DNA from: Callipepla californica brunnescens
Lineage: Eukaryota > Chordata > Aves > Galliformes > Odontophoridae
Reading direction: 5' to 3'
Assembly: GCA_023055505.1 (NCBI GenBank)
Contig: JALIRH010000141.1
Span: forward strand, 322,001 to 386,000
DNA: 64,000 nt
Made by a program: the position numbers and the translations under genes. Positions within the stretch are counted from its first letter, which is position 1; each line of letters starts with the position of its first letter. Below, one piece after another: positions 33,293-47,500 of the stretch. The notes beneath the pieces were generated by a model. The model did no database searches, was not told the origin of the DNA, and saw only the letters and a list, made by a program, of their open reading frames with translations.

Positions 33293-35272
33293 TAGGGTTA
33301 GGGTTAGGGTTAGTGTTAGGGTAGGTTAGGGTTAGGGTATGGTAGGGTTAGGGTTAGGGTAGCGTAAGGGTTAGCATTAGGTTTAGGGTTAGGGTTAGGG
33401 TTAGAGTTAGGTTAGGGCCAGGGTTAGGGTTAGGGTTAGGGTTAATGTAGGGTTAGGGTTAGTGCTAGGAATCAATTTGGAGGAAGGAAAAGGTATAGGA
33501 ATTGGTTCATTGTTAGCGTTGGTCTTCAGGGTTAGGGTTCGGATTTAGCACTATGTTTCAGGTTCCTTTTAGGTTTAGTGATAAGGATTAGGGGTACTTT
33601 TAGGTATTGTACAATGCTAAGTGTTAGCTTCTGGGTGGGGGTTGGGGTTAGATTAAGGGTGAGGGTTAGGGTTAGGACTAGATTTAGGATTAGGTTTAGG
33701 AATAGGTTTTCTTTGATTGTTAGGGTGAGAGAAAGGTTAGGCCTTGGGTTTGTTTTTGGAATAGTTTTGGGTTTCAGAATAGGAATTGGGTTAGTATTTG
33801 GAATCTGATTGCTTTAGTATTAGTGTTAGGGTGGGGGTTAGAAGTTAGGTGAGCGTTGTGGTAATCTAATGCTTTGTGTTAGGCTTAGGGTTGGGCTTTT
33901 ACTTGAGGTTGGTGTTAGGGTCAGCTTTAGTTTGAAGGTAGATTTAGAGTTTAAATTGTGGTCATGCTTTGGATTAGTTTTAGAGTTAGGGTAAGATTTA
34001 GGTTTCCTTTCAGTGTTAGGCTGTGAGAACTGTAGGCTTTGTGTTTTTGGGTTTGTGTTGGGTTTAGGAATTGGAATAGTGTTTGGGATAGTATTAGCGT
34101 TAAGGCTGGGGTTAGAGTTAGGTGATGGCTGTGGTAATCTAATGCTTTGTGTTAGGTTTAGGGTTGGGCTTCAATCTGGGGTTGGTTTTAAGGTCCCATT
34201 TAGATTTCAGGAAGAATTGGAGTTAAATTGAGGTAACGGTTAGGATTAGATTTAGGGTTCTGATAAGGGTTAGGTTAGGGTTAGGGTTTGGTTCCAAGTT
34301 GTTTTTAGGGTTAGGGTTAACGTTAGGTTTCAGGATAGGGTTAGGAATATAGCTAGGTGTTAGGTAAGGTTTAGTCCTGGGGTTTCAGTTCGGGTTAGGT
34401 GAAGCGTTAGTTTTACAGTTAGAAGACATGTTAGGGTTAGGGTTAGGTTTTGGTGTAGATTTAGGTTTAGGGTAAGGGTTAGGGATGTAGATGAAGGTTT
34501 AGTGGAAGGGGTAGGGTTCTCTTTAGTTTTAGGACCAGGGAAGGGTCCTAAAAGGGCCTTGGCTAAGGGTGAGTTTTAGTATTTGATTTAGCGTTGCGTT
34601 CAGGTCTAGGTTAGTTTGAGTGTCAGGCTGAGAGAAGGGGTAGGCCTTGGGTTTGGTTCTGGCTTAGTGTTAGGTTTAGGAATAGGAATAGTTTTGGTGT
34701 TTGGATTGGGTTTGGGGTTAGTAGTAGGGATTGGATTGGGGTTAGTGTTAGGTGAGATCTGCGGTAATCTGATGCTTTCTTTGAGGCTTGAGGTTTGAGC
34801 TTAAACGTGGTGTTGGTTTTAGGGTAGGATTTAGGGCTAGGGTTTGGTTGAGGGTAGCATTAGGTTTAGGTTTAGGGGAAGGGTTTTGGTTAGGGTAGAG
34901 GTTAGAATTCTGGTTTGGGTTAGGAATAGGGTTCTGGACAAGGTAAGGATTTAGTCCTAGGTTTCCAGTTAGGGTAAGGTGAAGTGCTGGTGTTCTAGTT
35001 AGGAGAAGAGTTAGGTTGAGGTTTCGGGTTAGGTTTTTTTGTCGATTTAGGTTTTAGGTAAGGGGTAGATTTTAGACAACATGAGCTTTCTGGTCAGAGT
35101 AGGGTTAGGCCTTAGAATATGGATAAGATTAGGATAAATGTAGGGTTAGTTTCGGGTTTAGGTTAGTTTGAGTGTTAGGCTGAGAGAAGGGGAGGGCCTT
35201 GGGTTTGGGTTTGGTTTAGGGTTAAGATAAGGTTTAGGAATAGGAGTAGGTTTGGGGTTTGGATTGGGTTTG

Positions 35273-38200
35273 GACTTGATAGTGACTCCCCACTGAACCA
35301 TAACATCAGGGCCCCATAAATATCATCGGAATTGGCAACACAAACGGTTGCTACCCGATCTTCAGGTCCTCTGATTGGAATGAACTCAGCACTTTGCTGG
35401 CTGTTCCTTGCACCTCCCACCCCAGCTAATGTATGGGATGATTTGTATGATGTAACCCAAAACCAAACCCCAGGCCTACCCCTTCTCTCACCCTGACACT
35501 CCAACCAAACCTCCGCCTAAACCTAACCCTAATATCTAAGCCTAAGCCTAACCCTTCCAATTGCCCTAGCCCTAACACTAACCCTTTTCCTATACCTAAC
35601 CCTGACCTCAACCCTGATCCTAACCTTTCCCTAACCCTAACACCAACCCGTAACATCATTTGAATCCTAATCCTATTCCAAACCTTAACCCTATCCCAAG
35701 GCCTAACCCTACTCTGACCTTTACACTCCAACTAACCCAACCTCGATCAATAAATACAAATGGAATCCTAAACCTAAACCTAAACCTAAACCTACTGCTA
35801 AGACCACAAGTCAGCCTACTTTTCTCCCTAAATCTAATCATAAATCTCAAAAAATCTTTGTCCCTATCCCTAATCATAAATCCAGTCCAAACTCTGAAAC
35901 TTTCCCAAAACCTATGCCTATTCCTAACACTTACTCTTACCCTAAGTCTATCCCTAACACTAACCCTTCTCCCAGACACAACCCTAAAGCCAACACTAAT
36001 CCTAACCTAATCTTTATCCTAATCCTAAACCTAATCCTAACTCTTACCCTAATTCTAACTCTACCCTAACCCTAACTCTGACCCTCAAACCAAACCCACA
36101 TTTAAGCACAACCCTAATCCCGACACCTAGCATCAGATTACCACAACCCTAACGGAACCCTAACCCTAACACTAATGCTATGACTATCCCAAACCCTAAC
36201 CCAAGTACTAGACCAAACCATACCCCTATCCCTCACTCTAAAACTAACAACCCTAACTAAACTCTAACCGTAACCCTATCCCTAATACTAACACTAATCA
36301 TCTTTTAAACACCAATGTTATTCCTATTCCTAAACCTTACCCAATCTCCAAATGAAATCCAAGGCCGGTGCCTTCTCACACCCTAACGATCAAACCAAAC
36401 CTACATCTAAACCTAACCCTAAATCCAATCTTTACCCTAAACCATACACTTGCCCTGGCCTTAACACTAACCCTTTCCCTATACCTAACCCTAACCCTAA
36501 CCTTAACACTAATTTGAGGCCTATCCCTAGTAGGAACCCAAAACCTAATTGGAATCTGAATCCTGTTCTTAACCTTAACCCTAACACGACTTAACTCTAC
36601 TCTGACCCTAAAAGTCAAATTAACCCTACTCCTTACCCTAAACCTCAATCTAAACCTAAACCTAACCCTAAACCTAAACTTCACAAGAACACTCAACCTA
36701 ATCCTAGCACTAACCTAAACTAAAACTAAAACAACTTTTTTGCTAACCCTAATCCTAAATCTAACCCTAACCCCAAAACTCCCCCAAACCTGACCCTAAA
36801 CCTAATCCACCCCCAAATCCTTACCCTAACCCTAACCCCAAACACCCTAATACTAGAACTAAAGCAATCCTTCAACCTAACCCTAAAACTAACAATTTAA
36901 CTTTGACCCTAAAACTCAAATTCACCCTACATACACTTTATGCTACCTAGGTTAGGGTCAGGCTCAATCTGGGTTTTGTGTTGGGGTCAAAGGGATAGGG
37001 TTAGGGTAGAGTTCGAGTTAGGATGAAGGTAATGCTTACAGATATGTTTAGAGAATGGAACAGGGTTAGGGTTAAGGTTAGGGTAAGGTTGAAGGTTAGG
37101 CTCAGGGACAGATTTAGGGTTAGAGTTTGGGTTCCTTTTAGGTTTAGGGATAGGGTTAGGGTACGGTTAGGTATTGTACAACGCTAAGTGTTAGCTTCTG
37201 GGTAAGGGATAGGGTTAGGGTAAGGGTTAGATTCAGGGTTAGGGTTAGCATTAGCATCAGGGTTAGGGTTATGGTAAGAGTTAGGATAGGGAATGGGATA
37301 CAGTTAGGGTAAGGGTTAGGAATAGGGTTAGGGTTACATTAAGGTTAGGGTTAGTGTTTGGATCAGGGGTAGGGTTAGGAATAAAGTTAGAGAAAGGGCT
37401 AGGATTAGGGTTAGGGTTAGGGTAGGGATACGGTTAGGGTAGAGTTAAGGTTAGGGTAGGGTTAGGGTTAGGGTAAGGGTTAGGGTTAGGGTTAGGGTTA
37501 GGGTTAGGTTAGGGTTTGGGTTATGGTAAGAGTTAGGATAGGGATTGTGATACGGTTAGGGTAAGGGTTAGGAATAGGGATAGGGTTTGATTAGGGTAAG
37601 GCTTATTGTTTGGATTAGGGGTAGGGTTACGAATAAAGTTAGAGTTAGGGCTAGGATTAGGGTTACGGTTCGGCATTGGATTAGTGTTAGGGTAAGGAGT
37701 AAAGTTAGAGTTAGTGATAGGATTAGGGTTAGGGTAAAGTAGGGTTAGGGGTAGGGTTAGGGTTAGGGTTAGGGTTAGGGTAGGGTTAGGGTTAGGGTTT
37801 GGGTTAGGCTAGGGTTAGGGTAAGGGTTAGGGTTAGGGTTAGGGTTAGGATTAGCGTTAGGGTAGGGTTAGGGTTAGGGTTAGGGTTAGGGTTAGGGTTA
37901 GGGTTAGGGTTAGGGTTAGGGTTAGGGTTAGGGTTAGGGTTAGGGTAGGGTTAGGGTTAGGGTTAGTGTTAGGGTAGGTTAGGGTTAGGGTATGGTAGGG
38001 TTAGGGTTAGGGTAGCGTAAGGGTTAGCATTAGGTTTAGGGTTAGGGTTAGGGTTAGAGTTAGGTTAGGGCCAGGGTTAGGGTTAGGGTTAGGGTTAATG
38101 TAGGGTTAGGGTTAGTGCTAGGAATCAATTTGGAGGAAGGAAAAGGTATAGGAATTGGTTCATTGTTAGCGTTGGTCTTCAGGGTTAGGGTTCGGATTTA

Positions 38201-39925
38201 GCACTATGTTTCAGGTTCCTTTTAGGTTTAGTGATAAGGATTAGGGGTACTTTTAGGTATTGTACAATGCTAAGTGTTAGCTTCTGGGTGGGGGTTGGGG
38301 TTAGATTAAGGGTGAGGGTTAGGGTTAGGACTAGATTTAGGATTAGGTTTAGGAATAGGTTTTCTTTGATTGTTAGGGTGAGAGAAAGGTTAGGCCTTGG
38401 GTTTGTTTTTGGAATAGTTTTGGGTTTCAGAATAGGAATTGGGTTAGTATTTGGAATCTGATTGCTTTAGTATTAGTGTTAGGGTGGGGGTTAGAAGTTA
38501 GGTGAGCGTTGTGGTAATCTAATGCTTTGTGTTAGGCTTAGGGTTGGGCTTTTACTTGAGGTTGGTGTTAGGGTCAGCTTTAGTTTGAAGGTAGATTTAG
38601 AGTTTAAATTGTGGTCATGCTTTGGATTAGTTTTAGAGTTAGGGTAAGATTTAGGTTTCCTTTCAGTGTTAGGCTGTGAGAACTGTAGGCTTTGTGTTTT
38701 TGGGTTTGTGTTGGGTTTAGGAATTGGAATAGTGTTTGGGATAGTATTAGCGTTAAGGCTGGGGTTAGAGTTAGGTGATGGCTGTGGTAATCTAATGCTT
38801 TGTGTTAGGTTTAGGGTTGGGCTTCAATCTGGGGTTGGTTTTAAGGTCCCATTTAGATTTCAGGAAGAATTGGAGTTCAATTGAGGTAACGGTTAGGATT
38901 AGATTTAGGGTTCTGATAAGGGTTAGGTTAGGGTTAGGGTTTGGTTCCAAGTTGTTTTTAGGGTTAGGGTTAACGTTAGGTTTCAGGATAGGGTTAGGAA
39001 TATAGCTAGGTGTTAGGTAAGGTTTAGTCCTGGGGTTTCAGTTCGGGTTAGGTGAAGCGTTAGTTTTACAGTTAGAAGACATGTTAGGGTTAGGGTTAGG
39101 TTTTGGTGTAGATTTAGGTTTAGGGTAAGGGTTAGGGATGTAGATGAAGGTTTAGTGGAAGGGGTAGGGTTCTCTTTAGTTTTAGGACCAGGGAAGGGTC
39201 CTAAAAGGGCCTTGGCTAAGGGTGAGTTTTAGTATTTGATTTAGCGTTGCGTTCAGGTCTAGGTTAGTTTGAGTGTCAGGCTGAGAGAAGGGGTAGGCCT
39301 TGGGTTTGGTTCTGGCTTAGTGTTAGGTTTAGGAATAGGAATAGTTTTGGTGTTTGGATTGGGTTTGGGGTTAGTAGTAGGGATTGGATTGGGGTTAGTG
39401 TTAGGTGAGATCTGCGGTAATCTGATGCTTTCTTTGAGGCTTGAGGTTTGAGCTTAAACGTGGTGTTGGTTTTAGGGTAGGATTTAGGGCTAGGGTTTGG
39501 TTGAGGGTAGCATTAGGTTTAGGTTTAGGGGAAGGGTTTTGGTTAGGGTAGAGGTTAGAATTCTGGTTTGGGTTAGGAATAGGGTTCTGGACAAGGTAAG
39601 GATTTAGTCCTAGGTTTCCAGTTAGGGTAAGGTGAAGTGCTGGTGTTCTAGTTAGGAGAAGAGTTAGGTTGAGGTTTCGGGTTAGGTTTTTTTGTCGATT
39701 TAGGTTTTAGGTAAGGGGTAGATTTTAGACAACATGAGCTTTCTGGTCAGAGTAGGGTTAGGCCTTAGAATATGGATAAGATTAGGATAAATGTAGGGTT
39801 AGTTTCGGGTTTAGGTTAGTTTGAGTGTTAGGCTGAGAGAAGGGGAGGGCCTTGGGTTTGGGTTTGGTTTAGGGTTAAGATAAGGTTTAGGAATAGGAGT
39901 AGGTTTGGGGTTTGGATTGGGTTTG
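35273..39925. repeat. macrosatellite unit 2
   Basis: Switch point at 36946-36951. Its ERV fragment has an 8-bp deletion (after CAAACGGTT) shared only with unit 5, and shares the CAGCTAATGTATGGG variant with unit 1. Confidence 0.9.
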
Positions 39926-42900
39926 GACTTGATAGTGACTCCCCACTGAACCATAACATCAGGGCCCCATCAATATCATCGGAATTGGCAACACAAACGG
40001 TTTGATAGTAGCTACCCGATCTTCAGGTCCTCTGATTGGAATGAACTCAGCACTTTGCTGGCTGTTCCTTGCACCTCCCACCCCACCTAATGTATGTGAT
40101 GATTTGTATGATGTAACCCAAAACCAAACCCCAGGCCTACCCCTTCTCTCACCCTGACACTCCAACCAAACCTCCGCCTAAACCTAACCCTAATATCTAA
40201 GCCTAAGCCTAACCCTTCCAATTGCCCTAGCCCTAACACTAACCCTTTTCCTATACCTAACCCTGACCTCAACCCTGATCCTAACCTTTCCCTAACCCTA
40301 ACACCAACCCGTAACATCATTTGAATCCTAATCCTATTCCAAACCTTAACCCTATCCCAAGGCCTAACCCTACTCTGACCTTTACACTCCAACTAACCCA
40401 ACCTCGATCAATAAATACAAATGGAATCCTAAACCTAAACCTAAACCTAAACCTACTGCTAAGACCACAAGTCAGCCTACTTTTCTCCCTAAATCTAATC
40501 ATAAATCTCAAAAAATCTTTGTCCCTATCCCTAATCATAAATCCAGTCCAAACTCTGAAACTTTCCCAAAACCTATGCCTATTCCTAACACTTACTCTTA
40601 CCCTAAGTCTATCCCTAACACTAACCCTTCTCCCAGACACAACCCTAAAGCCAACACTAATCCTAACCTAATCTTTATCCTAATCCTAAACCTAATCCTA
40701 ACTCTTACCCTAATTCTAACTCTACCCTAACCCTAACTCTGACCCTCAAACCAAACCCACATTTAAGCACAACCCTAATCCCGACACCTAGCATCAGATT
40801 ACCACAACCCTAACGGAACCCTAACCCTAACACTAATGCTATGACTATCCCAAACCCTAACCCAAGTACTAGACCAAACCATACCCCTATCCCTCACTCT
40901 AAAACTAACAACCCTAACTAAACTCTAACCGTAACCCTATCCCTAATACTAACACTAATCATCTTTTAAACACCAATGTTATTCCTATTCCTAAACCTTA
41001 CCCAATCTCCAAATGAAATCCAAGGCCGGTGCCTTCTCACACCCTAACGATCAAACCAAACCTACATCTAAACCTAACCCTAAATCCAATCTTTACCCTA
41101 AACCATACACTTGCCCTGGCCTTAACACTAACCCTTTCCCTATACCTAACCCTAACCCTAACCTTAACACTAATTTGAGGCCTATCCCTAGTAGGAACCC
41201 AAAACCTAATTGGAATCTGAATCCTGTTCTTAACCTTAACCCTAACACGACTTAACTCTACTCTGACCCTAAAAGTCAAATGAACCCTACTCCTTACCCT
41301 AAACCTCAATCTAAACCTAAACCTAACCCTAAACCTAAACTTCACAAGAACACTCAACCTAATCCTAGCACTAACCTAAACTAAAACTAAAACAACTTTT
41401 TTGCTAACCCTAATCCTAAATCTAACCCTAACCCCAAAACTCCCCCAAACCTGACCCTAAACCTAATCCACCCCCAAATCCTTACCCTAACCCTAACCCC
41501 AAACACCCTAATACTAGAACTAAAGCAATCCTTCACCCTAACCCTAAAACTAACAATTTAACTTTGACCCTAAAACTCAAATTCACCCTACATACACTTT
41601 ATGCTACCTAGGTTAGGGTCAGGCTCAATCTGGGTTTTGTGTTGGGGTCAAAGGGATAGGGTTAGGGTAGAGTTCGAGTTAGGATGAAGGTAATGCTTAC
41701 AGATATGTTTAGAGAATGGAACAGGGTTAGGGTTAAGGTTAGGGTAAGGTTGAAGGTTAGGCTCAGGGACAGATTTAGGGTTAGAGTTTGGGTTCCTTTT
41801 AGGTTTAGGGATAGGGTTAGGGTACGGTTAGGTATTGTACAACGCTAAGTGTTAGCTTCTGGGTAAGGGATAGGGTTAGGGTAAGGGTTAGATTCAGGGT
41901 TAGGGTTAGCATTAGCATCAGGGTTAGGGTTATGGTAAGAGTTAGGATAGGGAATGGGATACAGTTAGGGTAAGGGTTAGGAATAGGGTTAGGGTTACAT
42001 TAAGGTTAGGGTTAGTGTTTGGATCAGGGGTAGGGTTAGGAATAAAGTTAGAGAAAGGGCTAGGATTAGGGTTAGGGTTAGGGTAGGGATACGGTTAGGG
42101 TAGAGTTAAGGTTAGGGTAGGGTTAGGGTTAGGGTAAGGGTTAGGGTTAGGGTTAGGGTTAGGGTTAGGTTAGGGTTTGGGTTATGGTAAGAGTTAGGAT
42201 AGGGATTGTGATACGGTTAGGGTAAGGGTTAGGAATAGGGATAGGGTTTGATTAGGGTAAGGCTTATTGTTTGGATTAGGGGTAGGGTTATGAATAAAGT
42301 TAGAGTTAGGGCTAGGATTAGGGTTACGGTTCGGCATTGGATTAGTGTTAGGGTAAGGAGTAAAGTTAGAGTTAGTGATAGGATTAGGGTTAGGGTAAAG
42401 TAGGGTTAGGGGTAGGGTTAGGGTTAGGGTTAGGGTTAGGGTAGGGTTAGGGTTAGGGTTTGGGTTAGGCTAGGGTTAGGGTAAGGGTTAGGGTTAGGGT
42501 TAGGGTTAGGATTAGTGTTAGGGTAGGGTTAGGGTTAGGGTTAGGGTTAGGGTTAGGGTTAGGGTTAGGGTTAGGGTTAGGGTTAGGGTTAGGGTAGGGT
42601 TAGGGTTAGGGTTAGTGTTAGGGTTAGGGTTAGGGTTAGGGTATGGTAGGGTTAGGGTTAGGGTAGCGTAAGGGTTAGCATTAGGTTTAGGGTTAGGGTT
42701 AGGGTTAGAGTTAGGTTAGGGCCAGGGTTAGGGTTAGGGTTAGGGTTAATGTAGGGTTAGGGTTAGTGCTAGGAATCAATTTGGAGGAAGGAAAAGGTAT
42801 AGGAATTGGTTCATTGTTAGCGTTGGTCTTCAGGGTTAGGGTTCGGATTTAGCACTATGTTTCAGGTTCCTTTTAGGTTTAGTGATAAGGATTAGGGGTA

Positions 42901-44576
42901 CTTTTAGGTATTGTACAATGCTAAGTGTTAGCTTCTGGGTGGGGGTTGGGGTTAGATTAAGGGTGAGGGTTAGGGTTAGGACTAGATTTAGGATTAGGTT
43001 TAGGAATAGGTTTTCTTTGATTGTTAGGGTGAGAGAAAGGTTAGGCCTTGGGTTTGTTTTTGGAATAGTTTTGGGTTTCAGAATAGGAATTGGGTTAGTA
43101 TTTGGAATCTGATTGCTTTAGTATTAGTGTTAGGGTGGGGGTTAGAAGTTAGGTGAGCGTTGTGGTAATCTAATGCTTTGTGTTAGGCTTAGGGTTGGGC
43201 TTTTACTTGAGGTTGGTGTTAGGGTCAGCTTTAGTTTGAAGGTAGATTTAGAGTTTAAATTGTGGTCATGCTTTGGATTAGTTTTAGAGTTAGGGTAAGA
43301 TTTAGGTTTCCTTTCAGTGTTAGGCTGTGAGAACTGTAGGCTTTGTGTTTTTGGGTTTGTGTTGGGTTTAGGAATTGGAATAGTGTTTGGGATAGTATTA
43401 GCGTTAAGGCTGGGGTTAGAGTTAGGTGATGGCTGTGGTAATCTAATGCTTTGTGTTAGGTTTAGGGTTGGGCTTCAATCTGGGGTTGGTTTTAAGGTCC
43501 CATTTAGATTTCAGGAAGAATTGGAGTTCAATTGAGGTAACGGTTAGGATTAGATTTAGGGTTCTGATAAGGGTTAGGTTAGGGTTAGGGTTTGGTTCCA
43601 AGTTGTTTTTAGGGTTAGGGTTAACGTTAGGTTTCAGGATAGGGTTAGGAATATAGCTAGGTGTTAGGTAAGGTTTAGTCCTGGGGTTTCAGTTCGGGTT
43701 AGGTGAAGCGTTAGTTTTACAGTTAGAAGACATGTTAGGGTTAGGGTTAGGTTTTGGTGTAGATTTAGGTTTAGGGTAAGGGTTAGGGATGTAGATGAAG
43801 GTTTAGTGGAAGGGGTAGGGTTCTCTTTAGTTTTAGGACCAGGGAAGGGTCCTAAAAGGGCCTTGGCTAAGGGTGAGTTTTAGTATTTGATTTAGCGTTG
43901 CGTTCAGGTCTAGGTTAGTTTGAGTGTCAGGCTGAGAGAAGGGGTAGGCCTTGGGTTTGGTTCTGGCTTAGTGTTAGGTTTAGGAATAGGAATAGTTTTG
44001 GTGTTTGGATTGGGTTTGGGGTTAGTAGTAGGGATTGGATTGGGGTTAGTGTTAGGTGAGATCTGCGGTAATCTGATGCTTTCTTTGAGGCTTGAGGTTT
44101 GAGCTTAAACGTGGTGTTGGTTTTAGGGTAGGATTTAGGGCTAGGGTTTGGTTGAGGGTAGCATTAGGTTTAGGTTTAGGGGAAGGGTTTTGGTTAGGGT
44201 AGAGGTTAGAATTCTGGTTTGGGTTAGGAATAGGGTTCTGGACAAGGTAAGGATTTAGTCCTAGGTTTCCAGTTAGGGTAAGGTGAAGTGCTGGTGTTCT
44301 AGTTAGGAGAAGAGTTAGGTTGAGGTTTCGGGTTAGGTTTTTTTGTCGATTTAGGTTTTAGGTAAGGGGTAGATTTTAGACAACATGAGCTTTCTGGTCA
44401 GAGTAGGGTTAGGCCTTAGAATATGGATAAGATTAGGATAAATGTAGGGTTAGTTTCGGGTTTAGGTTAGTTTGAGTGTTAGGCTGAGAGAAGGGGAGGG
44501 CCTTGGGTTTGGGTTTGGTTTAGGGTTAAGATAAGGTTTAGGAATAGGAGTAGGTTTGGGGTTTGGATTGGGTTTG
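39926..44576. repeat. macrosatellite unit 3
   Basis: Switch point at 41607-41612. Its ERV fragment is full length and carries the CACCTAATGTATGTG variant shared with units 4 and 5. Confidence 0.9.
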
Positions 44577-47500
44577 GACTTGATAGTGACTCCCCACTGA
44601 ACCATAACATCAGGGCCCCATAAATATCATCGGAATTGGCAACACAAACGGTTTGATAGTAGCTACCCGATCTTCAGGTCCTCTGATTGGAATGAACTCA
44701 GCACTTTGCTGGCTGTTCCTTGCACCTCCCACCCCACCTAATGTATGTGATGATTTGTATGATGTAACCCAAAACCAAACCCCAGGCCTACCCCTTCTCT
44801 CACCCTGACACTCCAACCAAACCTCCGCCTAAACCTAACCCTAATATCTAAGCCTAAGCCTAACCCTTCCAATTGCCCTAGCCCTAACACTAACCCTTTT
44901 CCTATACCTAACCCTGACCTCAACCCTGATCCTAACCTTTCCCTAACCCTAACACCAACCCGTAACATCATTTGAATCCTAATCCTATTCCAAACCTTAA
45001 CCCTATCCCAAGGCCTAACCCTACTCTGACCTTTACACTCCAACTAACCCAACCTCGATCAATAAATACAAATGGAATCCTAAACCTAAACCTAAACCTA
45101 AACCTACTGCTAAGACCACAAGTCAGCCTACTTTTCTCCCTAAATCTAATCACAAATCTCAAAAAATCTTTGTCCCTAACCCTAATCATAAATCCAGTCC
45201 AAACTCTGAAACTTTCCCAAAACCTATGCCTATTCCTAACACTTACTCTTACCCTAAGTCTATCCCTAACACTAACCCTTCTCCCAGACACAACCCTAAA
45301 GCCAACACTAATCCTAACCTAATCTTTATCCTAATCCTAAACCTAATCCTAACTCTTACCCTAATTCTAACTCTACCCTAACCCTAACTCTGACCCTCAA
45401 ACCAAACCCACATTTAAGCACAACCCTAATCCCGACACCTAGCATCAGATTACCACAACCCTAACGGAACCCTAACCCTAACACTAATGCTATGACTATC
45501 CCAAACCCTAACCCAAGTACTAGACCAAACCATACCCCTATCCCTCACTCTAAAACTAATAATCCCTAACTAAACTCTAACCGTAACCCTATCCCTAATA
45601 CTAACACTAATCATCTTTTAAACACCAATGTTATTCCTATTCCTAAACCTTACCCAATCTCCAAATGAAATCCAAGGCCGGTGCCTTCTCACACCCTAAC
45701 GATCAAACCAAACCTACATCTAAACCTAACCCTAAATCCAATCTTTACCCTAAACCATACACTTGCCCTGGCCTTAACACTAACCCTTTCCCTATACCTA
45801 ACCCTAACCCTAACCTTAACACTAATTTGAGGCCTATCCCTAGTAGGAACCCAAAACCTAATTGGAATCTGAATCCTGTTCTTAACCTTAACCCTAACAC
45901 GACTTAACTCTACTCTGACCCTAAAAGTCAAATGAACCCTACTCCTTACCCTAAACCTCAATCTAAACCTAAACCTAACCCTAAACCTAAACTTCACAAG
46001 AACACTCAACCTAATCCTAGCACTAACCTAAACTAAAACTAAAACAACTTTTTTGCTAACCCTAATCCTAAATCTAACCCTAACCCCAAAACTCCCCCAA
46101 ACCTGACCCTAAACCTAATCCACCCCCAAATCCTTACCCTAACCCTAACCCCAAACACCCTAATACTAGAACTAAAGCAATCCTTCACCCTAACCCTAAA
46201 ACTAACAATTTAACTTTGACCCTAAAACTCAAATTCACCCTACATACACTTTATGCTACCTAGGTTAGGGTCAGGCTCAATCTGGGTTTTGTGTTGGGGT
46301 CAAAGGGATAGGGTTAGGGTAGAGTTCGAGTTAGGATGAAGGTAATGCTTACAGATATGTTTAGAGAATGGAACAGGGTTAGGGTTAAGGTTAGGGTAAG
46401 GTTGAAGGTTAGGCTCAGGGACAGATTTAGGGTTAGAGTTTGGGTTCCTTTTAGGTTTAGGGATAGGGTTAGGGTACGGTTAGGTATTGTACAATGCTAA
46501 GTGTTAGCTTCTGGGTAAGGGATAGGGTTAGGGTAAGGGTTAGATTCAGGGTTAGGGTTAGCATTAGCATCAGGGTTAGGGTTATGGTAAGAGTTAGGAT
46601 AGGGAATGGGATACAGTTAGGGTAAGGGTTAGGAATAGGGTTAGGGTTACATTAAGGTTAGGGTTAGTGTTTGGATCAGGAGTAGGGTTAGGAATAAAGC
46701 TAGAGTAAGGGCTAGGATTAGGGTTAGGGTTAGGGTAGGGATACGGTTAGGGTAGAGTTAAGGTAAGGGTAGGGTTAGGGTTAGGGAAAGGGTTAGGGAT
46801 AGGGTTAGGGTTAGGGTTAGGGTTAGGTTAGGGTTTGGGTTATGGTAAGAGTTAGGATAGGGATTGTGATACGGTTAGGGTAAGAGTTAGGAATAGGGAT
46901 AGGGTTTGATTAGGGTAAGGCTTATTGTTTGGATTAGGGGTAGGGTTACGAATAAAGTTAGAGTTAGGGCTAGGATTAGGGTTAGGGTTAGGGTAGGGAT
47001 ACGGTTAGGGTAGAGTTAAGGTTAGGGTAGGGTTAGGGTTAGGGTAAGGGTTAGGGTTAGGGTTAGGGTTAGTGTTAGGTTAGGGTTTGGGTTATGGTAA
47101 GAGTTAGGATAGGGATTGTGATACGGTTAGGGTAAGGGTTAGGAATAGGGATAGGGTTTGATTAGGGTAAGGGTTATTGTTTGGATTAGGGGTAGGGTTA
47201 CGAATAAAGTTAGAGTTAGGGCTAGGATCAGGGTTAGGGTTCGGGATTGGATTAGTGTTAGGGTAAGGAGTAAAGTTAGAGTTAGTGTTAGGATTAGGGT
47301 TAGGGTAAAATAGGGTTAGGGGTAGGGTTAGGGTTAGGGTTAGGGTTAGGGTAGGGTTAGGGTTTGGGTTAGGCTAGGGTTAGGGTAAGGGTTAGTGTTA
47401 GGGTTAGGGTTAGGGTTAGGGTTAGGGTTACGGTTAGGGTTAGGGTTAGGGTAGGGTTAGGGTTAGGGTTAGTGTTAGGGTAGGTTAGGGTTAGGGTATG

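Larger units (their letters stand above)
30619..35272. repeat. macrosatellite unit 1
   Basis: ERV fragment 30619-30808; C-rich half to 32298; CCTAGG switch at 32299-32304; G-rich half to 35272. The G-rich half holds a long perfect TTAGGG run near 33222-33292. Within it, a sub-repeat headed by GAGTGTYAGGCTGAGAGAAGG recurs near 33720 (variant), 34012 (variant), 34617 and 35168. Confidence 0.9.
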
